From contig JARDVN010000001.1 in NCBI GenBank assembly GCA_028994555.1, forward strand, positions 2,666,001 to 2,730,000: 64,000 nt of DNA, written 5' to 3'. Source of the DNA: Citrobacter amalonaticus (GTDB taxonomy: Bacteria; Pseudomonadota; Gammaproteobacteria; Enterobacterales; Enterobacteriaceae). A model generated the notes under the pieces. That model did no database searches. It was given only the letters and a program-made list of their open reading frames with translations, and was not told where the DNA came from. The position numbers and the translations under genes are program-made. Positions 62,921 through 64,000 of the stretch are shown in pieces (within the stretch, counting starts at the first letter, position 1; the number at the start of each line of letters is the position of its first letter).

Positions 62921-63437
62921 TGGCGAGGCCATCCAGCTGAAAAATATGCGGGTGACCGTTTCACAGCAATTTCAGGATAAAGATCAGTCCGGCCAGACCA
63001 GTGCCACAACAAAATCAGAGCAGGGAGCAAAGGGAAAGGAACTGCGGATCAGCGGTGAAATACCTTTTAAACAGCCTGAAATACTCAAGCGTATTTTTGA
63101 GCTGGCCAGTGCTACCGATGCCAGTGGTAATCGTCAGAAGTACCGCGTGGCGCATGAAGTTGCCCGTGCTGTTAATTTTCGTGAAGCAACGTTCAGCGGG
63201 ATGCTGGATGCACCCCAGCAGGACGGGAAAATGTCCTGGATGGTGACATTCACACTGGCGGAACATATCAGCGTGCAGGAAAAGCGAGAAGCCAGGGCAA
63301 CAGGTAAGACGACCGCAAAAAAACAGACTGCCGGTAGTGCGGGACAGTCCGGTGGCCAGTCTGCCGGAGAAGATGAAGAAAAACTGACGTGGTTTGAACG
63401 CAAGGTGCTGAAGCCCGTCAATGATGCTTTGGGTTAA
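62892..63437 (+). CDS. Putative baseplate/tail-tip protein (181 aa)
   Basis: The 181-residue protein has a beta-rich N-terminal domain (GEAIQLKNMRVTVSQQFQDKDQSGQTSATTKSEQGAKGKELRISGEIPF; FSGMLDAPQQDGKMSWMVTFTLAEH) of the kind annotated as baseplate complex proteins in HP1/Mu-like phages, and a low-complexity charged C-terminus (TGKTTAKKQTAGSAGQSGGQSAGEDEE). It overlaps the preceding gene by 29 bp and is coupled to the hub gene (TAATG). Confidence 0.75.
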   Translation: MTSIPTLALNGEAIQLKNMRVTVSQQFQDKDQSGQTSATTKSEQGAKGKELRISGEIPFKQPEILKRIFELASATDASGNRQKYRVAHEVARAVNFREATFSGMLDAPQQDGKMSWMVTFTLAEHISVQEKREARATGKTTAKKQTAGSAGQSGGQSAGEDEEKLTWFERKVLKPVNDALG

Positions 63438-63439
63438 TG

Positions 63440-64000
63440 ATGAAACCAGTAAAACGCCTTTACCTTTCAACGGATGAAGTTCACCTGGTGGATGCCAGCC
63501 TGGTACTGGAGCTGAACAGCTGCGGCCGGGGCTTCATCACCGCAGAGACAACAACCGATTACACCGGAAAACTGGTGCGGCTGGATGTGGGGTATACCGA
63601 TCTGCTTTTGCGGTGGTTTACGGGGTATGTGGAGCGATCGCAGCCCGCTGAAAACGGTTTTCAGCGTCTGTTCATTCGTGAGCTGGTAGGTGTGTTTGAA
63701 AGGATGTGGCCATGTTCGTTTCAACACCCGACTTTGCGTGAAATTGCGGGCTGGCTGGAAGAAAATAGCGGGATCACGGTCAGTGTGCCTGATGCACAGT
63801 ACAGCGATACCCCCATCCCACATTTTACCCATAACGGTACTGGTTATCAGTTGCTGAACAATCTGGGCAGGGCGTTCAGTATCCTGGATTACATCTGGTA
63901 CCAGTTGCCTGATGGTTCGCTTTACGTCGGCGGCGCAGAAAAGTCATTGTTTGCCGGTCGTCCCGTAGAAATCCCGTCAGAGTTCAGCCAGGGGGCTGCT
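63440..64000 (+). CDS. D: Tail hub protein, P2 D/gp27-like (3' truncated by window)
   Basis: The open frame MKPVKRLYLSTDEVHLVDASLVLELNSCGRGFITAETTTDYTGKLVRLDVGY runs off the right edge after 187 residues. The LLLRWFTGYVERSQ, LRELVGVFERMW-like and TLREIAGWLEENSGITVSVPDAQ features fit the gpD/gp27 hub family (P2 D is 387 aa). An ATG at 63437 would add one Met. P2 ogr follows D, so a second late activator could lie just outside. Confidence 0.8.
   Translation, partial: MKPVKRLYLSTDEVHLVDASLVLELNSCGRGFITAETTTDYTGKLVRLDVGYTDLLLRWFTGYVERSQPAENGFQRLFIRELVGVFERMWPCSFQHPTLREIAGWLEENSGITVSVPDAQYSDTPIPHFTHNGTGYQLLNNLGRAFSILDYIWYQLPDGSLYVGGAEKSLFAGRPVEIPSEFSQGAA

Larger units (their letters stand above)
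37224..64000. mobile_element. P2-family (Peduoviridae) prophage, left part
   Basis: All genes from the integrase to the right edge are phage genes in P2/186-like order: int, accessory gene, cI, apl, cII, fil, early genes, dam, A, ogr-like, Q, P, then O, N, M, L, tail and lysis genes. The left attachment site must lie in 37133-37223; its core cannot be identified without the right junction. The control region resembles phage 186 and the tail cluster resembles HP1-like phages. At least 26.8 kb are present and the right end is outside. Once homopolymer errors are corrected, all visible structural genes appear intact. Confidence 0.95.

Noticed and set aside
37224..64000. Interpretation of the prophage as decayed
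   Set aside because: All breaks are single extra bases in homopolymers and the same pattern affects core chromosomal genes, so decay is not indicated.

Overview
The window is chromosomal DNA of an enterobacterium, most likely Citrobacter or a close relative of Salmonella and Escherichia. From 1 to about 37.1 kb the gene order and protein sequences follow the E. coli uvrB-moa-ybh-rhlE-dinG-glnHPQ-dps-ompX-opgE-mntS segment. Compared with E. coli K-12, ybiA, ybiC, ybiX and fiu are absent. A GntR regulator, a fumarase/aspartase-superfamily lyase and a DASS dicarboxylate transporter sit between rhlE and dinG, next to a noncoding element bounded by inverted repeats. The genus is inferred from recall of sequences, not from a search.

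Layout of the backbone. uvrB enters at the left edge without its N-terminus. ybhK follows, then the molybdopterin operon moaABCDE behind a Moco riboswitch. Next come ybhL (Bax inhibitor-1 family), the ybhP-clsB-ybhN operon (EEP family protein, cardiolipin synthase, membrane protein) and ybhQ. The cecR-ybhGFSR locus encodes a TetR repressor and its ABC exporter; a perfect palindrome separates it from divergent rhlE. After the GntR/lyase/DASS insertion come dinG with a LexA box, ybiB, ybiJ, ybiI, mcbA, rlmF, the mechanosensitive channel gene ybiO, glnQPH with sigma-54 and NtrC sites, dps, rhtA, ompX, opgE and mntS with an MntR box.

From about 37.2 kb to the right edge lies a P2-family (Peduoviridae) prophage, whose right end is not in the window. 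It is inserted just upstream of mntS, presumably between mntS and mntR. Its leftward lysogeny operon is cI, a membrane-anchored accessory gene with a WYL-like C-terminus, then int. Its rightward early operon resembles phage 186: apl, cII, fil, small early genes, a Dam methylase and the HUH replication endonuclease A. An Ogr-type zinc-finger gene, portal Q and terminase P face left. O-N-M-L head genes and an HP1-like contractile tail cluster face right: R, S, sheath, tube, holin, endolysin, spanins, chaperone pair, tape measure, baseplate, fibre and hub.

One technical point dominates the reading. At least 34 genuine-looking frames are broken by exactly one extra base, always inside a homopolymer run of 5-7 bases, mostly G/C. 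Removing one base restores full-length, family-normal proteins every time. I treat these as sequencing or assembly over-calls and give reconstructed spans for the genes. The overlapping tail chaperone genes are different: an A AAA AAC slippery heptamer there fits true programmed -1 frameshifting, and deleting a base does not repair it.
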